Source: Chitinophaga sp. XS-30 (GTDB taxonomy: Bacteria; Bacteroidota; Bacteroidia; Chitinophagales; Chitinophagaceae). From it: a DNA stretch of 64,000 bases. Made by a program: the position numbers and the translations under genes. The DNA lies in the NCBI RefSeq assembly GCF_008086345.1, contig NZ_CP043006.1, positions 2,168,032 through 2,232,031 of the forward strand. Reading direction: 5' to 3'. This document shows, one piece after another, positions 25,742 to 34,780 of this stretch (position 1 is its first letter; each line of letters opens with the position of its first letter). Below the pieces are notes generated by a model. It saw nothing but the letters and a program-made list of their open reading frames with translations. It ran no database searches and was not told the origin of the DNA.

Positions 25742-27625
25742 CTAAGCGACCACCAGCACCGGTATATTCACCTTATGCCTCACCTGGTTCACGGTTTCTC
25801 CGTATAACCAGTCTTTGATACCGGAATGCCCGTGGCCGCCGAGTATCAACAGGTCCGCCTGCTCTTCCTTTACCAGCCGTGCAATTTCTTTGGCGCGATG
25901 ACGGTAACCGAGCAATGCCTTCGCACGGATGTTCTTGCCGGCCAGCAGAGAAAGGTAGGTATCCAGTTGTTCCTGGTCTTTCTGCGTTTCAAAATCTGCC
26001 GCCTCTTTACCGAAGTACCGGGCGGAGGCGCTTTCCACGATATGGATCAGCAGGTATTCCGTATCGGGTTTTCCCTGTGCAAGCGCGTGGGCAATGATGC
26101 GCTCATCGAATGAAGAGAAATCAAGCGCCATGGCGATGCGTTTATAATCCGGTGCTTCCAGGTTGCCAAGCGTTACTTTATCAGGATGCATCCGTGCGGA
26201 GCCTTTCTGCCGGTAGCGGCTGATGAAGGGATAGATGACGGTGATTGTCAGCAGGGCCAGAAAGGCAGCGCCTGTAAGCACGATGATGATGTCAACCCAT
26301 ATGCTGCCGCCTTCGCTGAAAAAGCCTGCGGCTTCCGACCATACCATGCGGATATTGAGATATACCAGTACGACAGAGATCAGCCATGCGGCAATTTTGA
26401 TGATGGGTTTGATGGCAAAGCTGCCCATGGTTTGTTTGTCGCTCACGAAGTGGATCAGCGGGATGACGGCAAAGCCCAGTTGCAGGCTCAGCAATACCTG
26501 GCTGAATACCAGCAGTTCTCCGATCTTTTCCTCGCCGGCTACCACGATCACGATCAGTGCGGGGATAATGGCTACCAGCCTGGTCAGCAGCCGCCGGAGC
26601 CAGGGATTGAGCCGGAGGCGCAGGTATCCCTCCATCACGATCTGCCCGGCCAGCGTGCCGGTAACGGTAGAGCTTTGTCCCGCTGCGATCAGCGCTACGG
26701 CAAAGAGTATTGGCGCGAGTTTCCCGCCGAGCAGCGGTTCCAGCATGCGGTGCGCTTCATGCAGGTCCGCTATCTCCGTATGCCCGGACGTGTAGAACAC
26801 GGAAGCGGCAAGAATGAGGATGGCCGCATTCACGAAGAAAGCGAGGTTCAGGGCGATGGCGGTATCGAAGAAATTTATTTTCAAGGCGCGTTTGATCCCC
26901 GCCTCCGTTTTCTGGATCTTGCGGGTCTGCACCAGCGCCGAGTGCAGGTACAGGTTATGCGGCATGACCGTGGCGCCGATGATGCCGATGGCAATGTAGA
27001 GCGCGGTATCATCCGGCAGCGAAGGCACGAAGCCTTTCACCACTTCGCCCATTTCAGGTTTGGCAAGGATCAGCTGAACGAGGAAGGAGATGCCGATGAC
27101 GGCCACCAGCGCAATGATGAAAGCTTCCATTTTGCGGATGCCGTAACGTTGCAGCAGCAATATCAGGAAGGTGTCCAGCACCGTAAGGGAAACACCCCAG
27201 ATCAGCGGCAGGCCGGTCAGCAATTGTATGCCGATGGCCATGCCCAGCACTTCCGCCAGGTCCGTTGCCGCAATGGCGATTTCCGCCAGGATGTATAAAA
27301 GAAAATTGACCGGGGCGGGATAGGTTTCCCGGTTGGCCTGCGCCAGATCACGTCCGCGGACGATGCCGAGACGGGCGCTGAGGCTTTGCAGCAGCAGGGC
27401 CATCAGATTGCTCATCAATAACACCCATATCAGCGTATAGCCGTACTTGCTGCCGCCGGCGAGGTCCGTTGCCCAGTTGCCGGGGTCCATATACCCCACG
27501 CTGACGAGGTAAGCGGGACCGAAAAATGCCAGCGCCCTGCGCCAGCGCGATTTGTGACGGGTTGTTGTGGTATCTATGCTCTGATGCACTTCACTGAGTG
27601 AAGTAGATGATTCCTGGAATTTCAT
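25742..27625 (-). CDS. mntH: Nramp divalent metal transporter fused to a universal stress protein domain
   Basis: A 627 aa inner-membrane transporter importing Mn2+ or Fe2+ with protons. Residues about 30-450 form the Nramp core with the metal-site motifs DPGN (D47-N50) and MPHNLYLHS and about 11 helices. Residues about 485-627 form a UspA domain ending with the nucleotide-loop pattern GGHGHSGIKDWLYGETVNQV and IPVLVVA. Standard MntH is about 410-440 aa, so the tail is an added cytoplasmic domain. It lies 17 bp after the DtxR-type regulator gene, in one operon. Confidence 0.93.
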   Translation of the reverse strand: MKFQESSTSLSEVHQSIDTTTTRHKSRWRRALAFFGPAYLVSVGYMDPGNWATDLAGGSKYGYTLIWVLLMSNLMALLLQSLSARLGIVRGRDLAQANRETYPAPVNFLLYILAEIAIAATDLAEVLGMAIGIQLLTGLPLIWGVSLTVLDTFLILLLQRYGIRKMEAFIIALVAVIGISFLVQLILAKPEMGEVVKGFVPSLPDDTALYIAIGIIGATVMPHNLYLHSALVQTRKIQKTEAGIKRALKINFFDTAIALNLAFFVNAAILILAASVFYTSGHTEIADLHEAHRMLEPLLGGKLAPILFAVALIAAGQSSTVTGTLAGQIVMEGYLRLRLNPWLRRLLTRLVAIIPALIVIVVAGEEKIGELLVFSQVLLSLQLGFAVIPLIHFVSDKQTMGSFAIKPIIKIAAWLISVVLVYLNIRMVWSEAAGFFSEGGSIWVDIIIVLTGAAFLALLTITVIYPFISRYRQKGSARMHPDKVTLGNLEAPDYKRIAMALDFSSFDERIIAHALAQGKPDTEYLLIHIVESASARYFGKEAADFETQKDQEQLDTYLSLLAGKNIRAKALLGYRHRAKEIARLVKEEQADLLILGGHGHSGIKDWLYGETVNQVRHKVNIPVLVVA

Positions 27626-27642
27626 ATAACTCGCTGTATCGC

Positions 27643-28302
27643 TTACAATGATTTCACCATAATACTTCTGGATACCTGTTCACTGATCGTAAAGGCAGGC
27701 TGATTGCGGATCTTGATCTCCACTGAATTGTCAAAATCATACCGTTCAATGACGTCGATCTGGGTGCCGAGGCGGATGCCTTTGGCATTCAGGAACTCCA
27801 GCAGGGAGGAGGACTGATCGGAAACACCGGCCACTTCCAGCCTTTTGGTCGTCGCCTTGTCCAGCGACACGAGCTGCTTCGTTTTGCTGATCTTGCCCTG
27901 CGCATCCGGAATGGGGTCGCCATGCGGGTCCGTTGTAGGGTTGCCAAGGTATTCGCTGAGACGGGCAATCAGTTTTTCGCTTCTTACATGCTCCAGTTCT
28001 TCCGCCAGCTCATGCACCTCGTCCCAGCTGAAAGACAGTTTTTCCACCAGGAAGCATTCCCAGAGGCGGTGCCTGCGCACGATCTGCAACGCCATTCTCC
28101 GGCCTTCCGGCGTGAGGCTGATGCCCTGGTATTTTTCGTAGTCAATCAGTTTTTTCTCTTTCAGTTTCTTGGCCATATCCGTTACGGAAGCCGGCTTGGT
28201 GTCCAGCTCATAGGCGATCGCATTGGTGCTGACCACCGATGCGCCGTCCTGCAGTTTGTAAATGGCTTTGATATAATTTTCCTCTGCAACCGTCAAATTC
28301 AT
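27643..28302 (-). CDS. mntR: Metal-dependent transcriptional regulator, DtxR/MntR family
   Basis: A 219 aa repressor: N-terminal winged helix (MNLTVAEENYIKAIYKLQ, recognition helix region AYELDTKPASVTDMAKKL), dimerisation domain with metal ligands in the segment RRHRLWECFLVEKL / VHELAEELEHV, and a C-terminal FeoA/SH3-like domain (about residues 150-219). It directly precedes the Nramp transporter gene and has a perfect palindrome in its own promoter region, so autoregulation and control of metal import by Mn or Fe is likely. Confidence 0.93.
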   Translation of the reverse strand: MNLTVAEENYIKAIYKLQDGASVVSTNAIAYELDTKPASVTDMAKKLKEKKLIDYEKYQGISLTPEGRRMALQIVRRHRLWECFLVEKLSFSWDEVHELAEELEHVRSEKLIARLSEYLGNPTTDPHGDPIPDAQGKISKTKQLVSLDKATTKRLEVAGVSDQSSSLLEFLNAKGIRLGTQIDVIERYDFDNSVEIKIRNQPAFTISEQVSRSIMVKSL

Positions 28303-28317
28303 GGTATCTAAAATATA

Positions 28318-28335
28318 ATTTAGACAAATCTAAAT
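28318..28335. promoter_or_regulatory. Putative MntR/DtxR operator
   Basis: ATTTAGA-CAAA-TCTAAAT is a perfect inverted repeat with 7-bp arms, 16-33 bp upstream of the mntR start codon. The TTTAGA/TCTAAA arms resemble DtxR-family operators. Its position over the promoter suggests metal-dependent repression. Confidence 0.65.
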
Positions 28336-28409
28336 AAAAACTTTTGAATTTTTAAAATATCAGGATATATAGAATTAATAATTATCTTTTGGACCAATTA
28401 CCGCAAAAT

Positions 28410-29327
28410 ATGAGCAGAATCCTGATCCTTGCACTGGCAACAGGTTTGTTGGTAGCATGCAAAAGCAAGCCGAAGAATGTCTCTGATGAAGACCGGGTGC
28501 TGACCTTTGCTGATTTTCGGGCGTTTTTTCCCGAGCCGGCACTGCCTTACCGGCTGAACGCGGATTCGCTGCGGCAGCAGCCGGATTCGGCGGCTTTTCC
28601 TGCAAAGCTGATCAGTCAGTTTCTGCCGGATACCCTGGGCAAAGATGTTTTCAAGCCGGCCGACAAGCCGAAGTTCTTCCCCCGGGCTTACCTGGAGATG
28701 AATGACCTGCAATTGCTGGTGGTGGAGGGAACAACGAGAACGGCTGCGGCGGCATGGGTATGCATATATGACAAGCGGGATACTTTCCTGCAACGGCATG
28801 TCATTGCCCGTACCGGCGCCAGGGTAACCCTGGGCACCGTGCTGGATACACGCAATAATCTCAGGATCACTACGGAAACAAGGCGCGGAGCGGGACAGTT
28901 CTCCACCCGCGAGGATGTTTACAGTGTGGAAGAGGACGGCCGGCTCTCCCTGATCCTGACCAATTCCAATGAACCGGCCAATGCCGTCCTGTATAATCCT
29001 GTCGATACCTTTCCGCGCAAACACAAGTATTCGGGCAACTTTGGCTCCGGGGAAATGAACCTGCTGGCGATCCGCGACGGAGAAGTGCCGCAGGAATTCC
29101 GCTTCTATATCCACTTTTCCCGCAACAAAGGGGCGTGCATCGGGGAGCTGGACGGCACAGGCCGTTTTACCGGAGCCAATACGGGCCAGTTCCGCGACAA
29201 GTATTCTTCCTGCATCCTGGATTTCAAATTCAGCAATAACAGCGTTACGGTGAGCGAAACGAGCTGCGGGGCGTACCGGGGGATCACCTGTTCATTTGAA
29301 GGTACTTATCCCCGCAAGAGAAAATAG
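28410..29327 (+). CDS. Hypothetical lipoprotein
   Basis: A 305 aa protein. The ATG at 28410 is preferred over an upstream TTG because it begins a clean lipoprotein signal (MSRILILALATGLLVACKSK, lipobox LVAC). The mature part is mostly beta-rich and ends with a segment that has three cysteines (SSCILDFKFSNNS, ETSCGAYRGITCSFEG). I do not recognise the family. It is divergent from mntR and convergent with aat, whose stop codon is 2 bp away. Confidence 0.75.
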   Translation: MSRILILALATGLLVACKSKPKNVSDEDRVLTFADFRAFFPEPALPYRLNADSLRQQPDSAAFPAKLISQFLPDTLGKDVFKPADKPKFFPRAYLEMNDLQLLVVEGTTRTAAAAWVCIYDKRDTFLQRHVIARTGARVTLGTVLDTRNNLRITTETRRGAGQFSTREDVYSVEEDGRLSLILTNSNEPANAVLYNPVDTFPRKHKYSGNFGSGEMNLLAIRDGEVPQEFRFYIHFSRNKGACIGELDGTGRFTGANTGQFRDKYSSCILDFKFSNNSVTVSETSCGAYRGITCSFEGTYPRKRK

Positions 29328-29329
29328 GC

Positions 29330-29974
29330 TCAGGTATGCTGCCGCACCAGGTCGAGAAAGCTCTCCCGGCTGATGAACCGCGCCCCGAGCGAGGCGAGGT
29401 GAGGGGTATGGACCTGGCAGTCGATCAACGCCAGCTCCTGCTGATGCTGTTGTACAAAAGTGATGAAAGCGGTTTTGGAAGCATTGCTCACCCTGGAGAA
29501 CATGCTTTCGCCAAAGAAACAGCCGCCGATCTTCACGCCATACAATCCGCCCGCCAGTTCATCGCCCAGCCAGCATTCTACAGACAGCGCATGGCCGGCT
29601 TCATGCAGCCGGGTGTAGGCATCCATCATATCCTGCGTAAGCCAGGTGCCGTCCTGCCCCTCACGGGGAATGCGGCTGCAATGGCCGATCACTCCTTTAA
29701 AATCTTCGTTAACGGTTATACGAAAGGTATCTTTTTTCAGCAGCTGTTTCATGCTGTGGGAGACTTTCAGTTCGGCGGGGAAAAGCACAAAGCGGGGATC
29801 GGGGCTCCACCAGAGTATGGGTTTCCGGGAATACCAGGGAAAGATGCCGGAACGGTAGGCAAGCAGCAGGCGTTCCATACTGAGGTCCCCTCCGGCAGCC
29901 AGCAGCCCGTCCGGCTCGGCGAGGGTAACAGGCGGGAAAGCCAGGTGATGTTTTGAAAGTGAAAATACCGGCAT
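29330..29974 (-). CDS. aat: Leucyl/phenylalanyl-tRNA--protein transferase
   Basis: A 214 aa enzyme that adds Leu or Phe from aminoacyl-tRNA to proteins beginning with Lys or Arg, making them N-degron substrates. The family motifs GIFPWYS, WWSPDPRFVL, the Tyr-rich EAGHALSVECW and GGCFFGESMFSR are all present and the length is normal. It lies 9 bp downstream of clpS, so the enzyme that creates the degron and the adaptor that recognises it are encoded together. Confidence 0.96.
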   Translation of the reverse strand: MPVFSLSKHHLAFPPVTLAEPDGLLAAGGDLSMERLLLAYRSGIFPWYSRKPILWWSPDPRFVLFPAELKVSHSMKQLLKKDTFRITVNEDFKGVIGHCSRIPREGQDGTWLTQDMMDAYTRLHEAGHALSVECWLGDELAGGLYGVKIGGCFFGESMFSRVSNASKTAFITFVQQHQQELALIDCQVHTPHLASLGARFISRESFLDLVRQHT

Positions 29975-29983
29975 GCGGAGCGT

Positions 29984-30289
29984 TTAGGAGGCTACCGTTT
30001 CTTCCAGGGTGGCGCTGATGCCTCTATCCAGCAGTGCTTCACACATCGGTTTAAGGTCATCGAACTCCCCTTGTTTTACTGCATATTTGCCGTTATAATG
30101 AATGAGCAGGGCACACTGTTCCGCCTGCTCTTCCGTATGGCCGCAGACTTCCATTAACGACTGTATAACCCAGTCGAACGTATTCACATTATCGTTCCAT
30201 ACAATGAGGCTAAAGGGGAATTGTTCTTCAGTTTCAACCAATACCTCCTCCTTTTCCTGTATGGATATTCCAGTTCCCGTATGACCCAT
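29984..30289 (-). CDS. clpS: ATP-dependent Clp protease adaptor ClpS
   Basis: A 101 aa adaptor that delivers N-degron proteins to ClpAP/ClpCP. The core FSLIVWNDNVNTFDWVIQSL contains the conserved DN pair that contacts the N-terminal residue, followed by the H-x2-EQAEQCALLIH helix and YNGKYAVKQG. A flexible N-terminal extension of about 25 residues precedes the fold. It is the first gene of the clpS-aat operon and has a perfect -7 element upstream. Confidence 0.95.
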   Translation of the reverse strand: MGHTGTGISIQEKEEVLVETEEQFPFSLIVWNDNVNTFDWVIQSLMEVCGHTEEQAEQCALLIHYNGKYAVKQGEFDDLKPMCEALLDRGISATLEETVAS

Positions 30290-30308
30290 GATCGATCGGA
30301 TATTTCCG

Positions 30309-30316
30309 CAAAGTTA
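30309..30316 (-). promoter_or_regulatory. Putative -7 element (TAACTTTG) of clpS-aat
   Basis: The minus strand reads TAACTTTG, an exact TAnnTTTG, 20 bp upstream of the clpS start. No TTG is seen at the normal -33 spacing. Confidence 0.5.
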
Positions 30317-30369
30317 CATTTTTTTTAGAATGCTCCGGGGTTTGCAAGAATGGTCGTAAATTGACAGCT

Positions 30370-32541
30370 ATGAAAGGTTTTGTTCTATTGATGGATTTCA
30401 GTTTGCCGTTGAAAGACCCTGTGCCGATTTTTTCGCTGGTGTTATTTATCATTCTTCTGGCGCCAATCATCCTGCGAAAATTCCGGATACCGAGTATCAT
30501 TGGGTTGATACTGGCGGGTGTGGCAATCGGGGACCATGGATTCAAGGTGATCGAGCAGGGAAGTATTGATCTGTTTGGAAAGGCGGGTTTATTATACATC
30601 ATGTTCCTGGCCGGGCTGGAGCTGGATATGACGGAATTCCGGAAGAACCGGCACCGCAGCCTGGTGTTCGGGGCGTTCACTTTTTTCATTCCCATGATCA
30701 TGGGATATGCTTTATGTACCTATGTGCTGAATTTCAGCCTGATGCCCAGTTTACTGGTGTCCAGCATGTTCGCCACGCATACGCTGGTGGCCTATCCCCT
30801 GGCCAGCAGGATGGGCGTGGGAAAGAACGAAGCCGTTACCGTAGCCGTCGGCGGCACCATCATTACCGATACTGCCGTGCTGCTTATCCTGGCCATCATC
30901 ACCGGCGCCGCATCCGGTAACCTCAATTCAGCTTTCTGGCTGAAGCTGGGCCTTTCGCTGGTGATATTTGCCGTGATCGTGATGTATGGTTTTCCCATTA
31001 TCGGCAGATGGTTTTTCAAGAAGATCAAAGACGATAAAACATCGCATTTTATTTTTGTGCTGGCCATGGTCTTCCTGGCCGCATTCCTGGCGGAGCTGGC
31101 AGGCGTGGAGCCGATCATCGGGGCATTCCTTTCCGGCCTGGCGCTCAACCGCCTCATACCGCATACCTCACCATTGATGAGCCGCCTGGAATTTGTCGGC
31201 AGCGCCCTTTTTATCCCTTTCTTCCTCATCAGCGTAGGCATGCTGGTAGACCTGAAAGGATTGTTCAGAGGGCAGCAGGCCCTTTTCATTGCCGGTGCGC
31301 TCGCTGTGGTGGCATTGCTCAGCAAATGGCTGGCCGCTTATTTTACACAGCTTTCCTTCGGGTACTCGAATCCGCAGCGGAATGTGCTGTTCGGCCTCAG
31401 TGCTGCCCGTGTGGCGGCCACCATCGCGGTAATACTGGTGGGCTTCAATATGGGCATCATCAATGAAGATGTGCTGAACGGCACCATCATACTGGTATTG
31501 CTGACCTGCCTCGTCAGCTCCTTTGTAACGGAGAACGCAGCGAGGAAACTGGCGATCATTGAAGCGGATAAGATACCTGAAATGCCGGATGAACCGGAAC
31601 GCATCCTTATGCCGCTGGCGAACCCCGACAAAATGGAGGCTTTGATGGACTTTGCCGTAATGATCAAGGACCCGAAGTCTGAGGCGCCGATCTATCCCCT
31701 GGCCATTGTTCAGGATGATGAAGAAGCCAAGGAAAAGATACATATCTCGCAGCGGATGATGGAAAAGGCGATTATCCATGCTGCGGTCACCGAAAGCGAT
31801 GTAAAAGTGGTCACCCGTGTGGACCTGAATATTGCCGATGGGATCGCCCGGGCCACCAAGGAGTTGCTGATATCCGATGTGATCCTGGCCTGGAGTGATA
31901 AGAACAGCACAACTGACCGGTTCTTCGGCACGATATTCGGCACTACAACGGACAATGTGCTGAACGGCGTCTGGGAGACGGTGTACATCTGTTCATTCAA
32001 TTCCCCGTTGAATACATCCCGGAAACTGGTGCTCATCCTGCCGCAGAATGCGGAATATGAACTGGGTTTCAGCCACTACCTGAAAAAGATCATCCAGCTG
32101 GCCAAACAGGCCGGTTCCCGGCTGATCATTTATTGCGGGGGCAATACCAAACGGATGGTGCAGCAGTTTATCACCCAAACGAAATCCAGTGTGGAAGCAG
32201 AATTCAGAGAGCTGCAAAACCTGGATGACTTCCTGGTAGTGTCCCGCGATATTTCACGGGACGATCTGCTGGTGGTCGTATCTGCGCGCAAAGGCACACT
32301 TTCCTATCAGCCCTATCTCGAAAATGTGCCCGCGCGTTTGAGCCGGCATTTCAGGGACAATAACGTGATCCTCGTATATCCCGAGCAACAGACCGCGGAA
32401 AACAACGAACCGGGTATGCAGGAAGGCGATATCACGCTGATGCCGATACAGGAGCAATTGCGGAATATCAACAAGATCGGCAAGGCGGTGAAAAAGATCT
32501 TTACCGGCGGAAAAGAAAAGAAGGAGCAGGAGGAAGGGTGA
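30370..32541 (+). CDS. Kef-type monovalent cation:proton antiporter (CPA2) with C-terminal universal stress-like domain
   Basis: A 723 aa membrane protein. A TTG three codons upstream is possible but the ATG at 30370 is preferred. Residues about 15-400 form a CPA2 Na+/H+ exchanger core of 12-13 helices (IPSIIGLILAGVAIGDHGF, FLAGLELDMTEF, GGTIITDTAVLLIL), which carries Na+ or K+ against H+. The remaining ~300 residues hold two Usp-like regions (around residues 415-540 and 555-690) and no RCK/TrkA-N nucleotide motif. The tail is probably regulatory. It is divergent from clpS. Confidence 0.88.
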   Translation: MKGFVLLMDFSLPLKDPVPIFSLVLFIILLAPIILRKFRIPSIIGLILAGVAIGDHGFKVIEQGSIDLFGKAGLLYIMFLAGLELDMTEFRKNRHRSLVFGAFTFFIPMIMGYALCTYVLNFSLMPSLLVSSMFATHTLVAYPLASRMGVGKNEAVTVAVGGTIITDTAVLLILAIITGAASGNLNSAFWLKLGLSLVIFAVIVMYGFPIIGRWFFKKIKDDKTSHFIFVLAMVFLAAFLAELAGVEPIIGAFLSGLALNRLIPHTSPLMSRLEFVGSALFIPFFLISVGMLVDLKGLFRGQQALFIAGALAVVALLSKWLAAYFTQLSFGYSNPQRNVLFGLSAARVAATIAVILVGFNMGIINEDVLNGTIILVLLTCLVSSFVTENAARKLAIIEADKIPEMPDEPERILMPLANPDKMEALMDFAVMIKDPKSEAPIYPLAIVQDDEEAKEKIHISQRMMEKAIIHAAVTESDVKVVTRVDLNIADGIARATKELLISDVILAWSDKNSTTDRFFGTIFGTTTDNVLNGVWETVYICSFNSPLNTSRKLVLILPQNAEYELGFSHYLKKIIQLAKQAGSRLIIYCGGNTKRMVQQFITQTKSSVEAEFRELQNLDDFLVVSRDISRDDLLVVVSARKGTLSYQPYLENVPARLSRHFRDNNVILVYPEQQTAENNEPGMQEGDITLMPIQEQLRNINKIGKAVKKIFTGGKEKKEQEEG

Positions 32542-32772
32542 TCATCATCAGCATTTATACTTGGAATCTACAATTTTACGGTAAATCAACGGAGGAACCG
32601 CGGGTGGTCCCCGGAGTATCTATGGAGAGATGGTGGAGATGACGTGGAGTTGATGCCGGCATGATATGCTGTGTCTTATACTGAAAAAGCGGGTAATAAT
32701 GGAGGTTGTCAGGCGGAACCTCAGGCCGGAAAAGTCTGCAGGCGGAGCATTTCAAGTTTCCAGGAAATAAAA

Positions 32773-32796
32773 AAGGCCTTCGCTTGCGAAGACCTT
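32773..32796 (-). terminator. Terminator of tRNA-Val copy 1
   Basis: An 11-bp stem with one mismatch and a 2-nt loop (32773-32783 with 32786-32796), followed on the minus strand by a T-run. The 230 bp between the antiporter stop codon and this hairpin contain no recognised feature. Confidence 0.7.
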
Positions 32797-32799
32797 CTG

Positions 32800-32874
32800 T
32801 GGGAGTTGACGGGGTCGAACCGCCGACCCTCTGCTTGTAAGGCAGATGCTCTGAACCAACTGAGCTAAACTCCC
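32800..32874 (-). tRNA. tRNA-Val (anticodon UAC), copy 1
   Basis: On the minus strand this 75-nt stretch folds as a cloverleaf: acceptor arm GGGAGTT with AACTCCC, D-arm TTAGCTCAGTTGGTTCAGAG, anticodon loop CTTACAA with anticodon TAC, and T-arm GGTTCGACCCC preceded by GGCG. No 3' CCA is encoded. It is identical to the copy at 35857-35931. Confidence 0.95.
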
Positions 32875-32973
32875 AATGATTTAAGTGTTATTATAAATAA
32901 CAAAAACATTTATGTGAGGCAGGTTGCTGCTGTTTTGTAGACGTTTTTGTTAACCTTTTACGGGTTTGGACAG

Positions 32974-33003
32974 CAAATATAGAGAATAATATTTTCAAAC
33001 AAA
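32974..33003 (-). promoter_or_regulatory. Promoter of tRNA-Val copy 1
   Basis: The minus strand carries TTTG (33000-33003), an 18-bp spacer and TATATTTG (32974-32981), an exact -7 match, about 100 bp upstream of the tRNA. Between here and the next gene at 33140 I see nothing else. Confidence 0.55.
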
Positions 33004-33139
33004 AAATCTCGTTATCGTCCCCTGTTTTGCTTTCAGGCACTGACTTTTTCAATGCGGGAGTGCAAAGATATATTTTTTCCGGTAATTCCAAGGGGGGCAT
33101 GAATTTTTTTTGTCACGATAAAGAAGACATGAACAGCGT

Positions 33140-34495
33140 TCACTTGGTGCCTATAGTTATCCTTTTATAACCGGTCAATGCCGGGGTACCGTTGTCGGTT
33201 ACTTTCAGTATAAGATGGAGGCTGACGCCGGGCGATAACGAAGGCATCAACATGGATGCTTTTGCCCCTGCTGCGTTCAGCTGAGGCAGCGGTCCATGAT
33301 AACCACCTGCCTGTGCATAGAATATCCATTCATACCCGTGCTCATCGCCATCGGGGTCGGTTGATGCCGAAGCATCGAAGTAAATGGTTTCGCCCGGTTT
33401 ACCGCGAATGATCAGTGGCGCTTTTTCGGATGATCCGTTTACGGAAACGACCGGCCGATGATTGGCCTGGTGGTAATCATTCACACACCAATCCATCCTG
33501 GCTGCAAAGTCACGTTGAAAATCATCGCGCCACCTGTAAACCGTTGCCCTGGCATCCGGTTCATCTTCAAAGCGGCTGGTCGCATCATTGAAATAACCCG
33601 CGTCGTTCTTTATATAACGTCCGCCCCATCCGCCATGCTCAGGATGTTCCGGATTGTTCAATCCATTTTCCAGGAAGTAAAACCACGATGGAGTGTCGCC
33701 TTCTTTCATAGCCCCGTAAGGATTCGGGGCAGTCCATGTTTTTTGAGGGTACAGTTGCCCCAGGGGACCGTGGTTTTCCAGCACATTGGTTTTTAGCCAT
33801 TGCAGTGAAGTGAGGCTTTCATCACCCCCGAGATAGATCCCCCGGTAAACACCATTCCGCTTGTCCTCAGTCAAAGGCGCCTTGGACAGTATGTAAAAAA
33901 GTGATGGGTGCGCAGCAAACAGCTGTTTGAAAATTTTATCCTGATCATCAATGTCAAATACCCTGACCTTCGAGATGAATTTGTGGTATGCTTTCTCAGA
34001 CCGCGTGTTTTTCACTTTCCAGAGTGCCTGTGCCAGGTCGGTCTGGCCGCCAAACAGGCAGATATTCAATGGCCGGCTGTCTTTTTTGTCGGCCATCTGT
34101 ATGATCCAGTCTGATCCTTCCGTGTCTTTACCTTCACCTACCTGGTCCCAGCCCCGGTGCGGACTTCCTTTTTTGACCACCGAAAGCAAACGGGCAGGAG
34201 ATATGAAATTTTTATCGTGCCTGATCAGGTTCGGGTACACCTGTTCGTATCCATGAATGATCTCCTCAATCAGCTTGGGGCGAATGATCTCCTTTTTCAG
34301 TTCGCCCGGTGTACCTGCGGCTGAACTGATCAGGCCTTCTATATCAAATTCATTGGTGTACACCATCAGGCGAACAAGCGACTGCTGATCGTCCGGATCG
34401 CCGCCAATATCAGTAGTAATGAGGATGCGCGGCTTTTGAGCGGTCAGCAAAAGCGGCAACAGTGCAGAGAAAAGCAGGGTAAATAATTGCTTCAT
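33140..34495 (-). CDS. Sde182-like nucleoside hydrolase-type protein (DUF1593)
   Basis: A 451 aa exported protein: signal peptide in residues 1-19 (LLPLLLTAQ), a nucleoside-hydrolase-like domain with the Asp-rich metal motif TTDIGGDPDDQQS (D29, D33, D35, D36), the family-typical GGQTDLAQALW and GRYIKNDAGYFNDAT segments, and a C-terminal beta domain (residues about 355-451) with FDASASTDPDGDEHGYEW. Relatives are called cellulose-binding Sde182-like, but their activity is not well defined. It lies within the AT-rich interval between the two tRNA-Val genes. Confidence 0.88.
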   Translation of the reverse strand: MKQLFTLLFSALLPLLLTAQKPRILITTDIGGDPDDQQSLVRLMVYTNEFDIEGLISSAAGTPGELKKEIIRPKLIEEIIHGYEQVYPNLIRHDKNFISPARLLSVVKKGSPHRGWDQVGEGKDTEGSDWIIQMADKKDSRPLNICLFGGQTDLAQALWKVKNTRSEKAYHKFISKVRVFDIDDQDKIFKQLFAAHPSLFYILSKAPLTEDKRNGVYRGIYLGGDESLTSLQWLKTNVLENHGPLGQLYPQKTWTAPNPYGAMKEGDTPSWFYFLENGLNNPEHPEHGGWGGRYIKNDAGYFNDATSRFEDEPDARATVYRWRDDFQRDFAARMDWCVNDYHQANHRPVVSVNGSSEKAPLIIRGKPGETIYFDASASTDPDGDEHGYEWIFYAQAGGYHGPLPQLNAAGAKASMLMPSLSPGVSLHLILKVTDNGTPALTGYKRITIGTK

Positions 34496-34630
34496 AGTTC
34501 AATCGTGGATATACTTTGGGAAAATAACTGACCGAATACACATGCCTTTCTTAACGTAGGTTATATTGTTTGGAATGCTGGCTGTAAGGCCCGGATTCAA
34601 TAGCGTAAAATACTAATGAAAACAGAGAAT

Positions 34631-34780
34631 TTATAAAAACCTTTCTACACTCATGTCACTGCTTGATTGAATATTAAGCTGCGTTTGCTTTTTTCTGTCA
34701 AGGGGAATGCCTAATATCTCCCTTATGGCATTAAAGGCATGTGAATACTCCCTGAGCCAAAGGGCATTCAGGAAATACGC
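34631..34780 (-). pseudogene. Open frame continuing the 34768-35247 protein after a frameshift
   Basis: This stretch has no start codon but reads 49 protein-like codons (YFLNALWLREYSHAFNAI, then REILGIPLDRKKQTQLN, ending SVERFL and TAA). It overlaps the end of the upstream gene by 13 bp in another frame. The upstream protein ends abruptly after DLLCTERIS, so a single-base shift would join the two into one protein of about 205 aa. The rest of the gap up to 34496 shows nothing recognisable. Confidence 0.45.

Noticed and set aside
26186..27298. 370-codon plus-strand frame opposite the Nramp gene
   Set aside because: Antisense shadow; the minus strand has the conserved DPGN and MPH motifs and a complete transporter.
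32671..32868. Plus-strand frame ending in the first tRNA-Val gene
   Set aside because: It covers most of the tRNA and its terminator and has no protein-like features.
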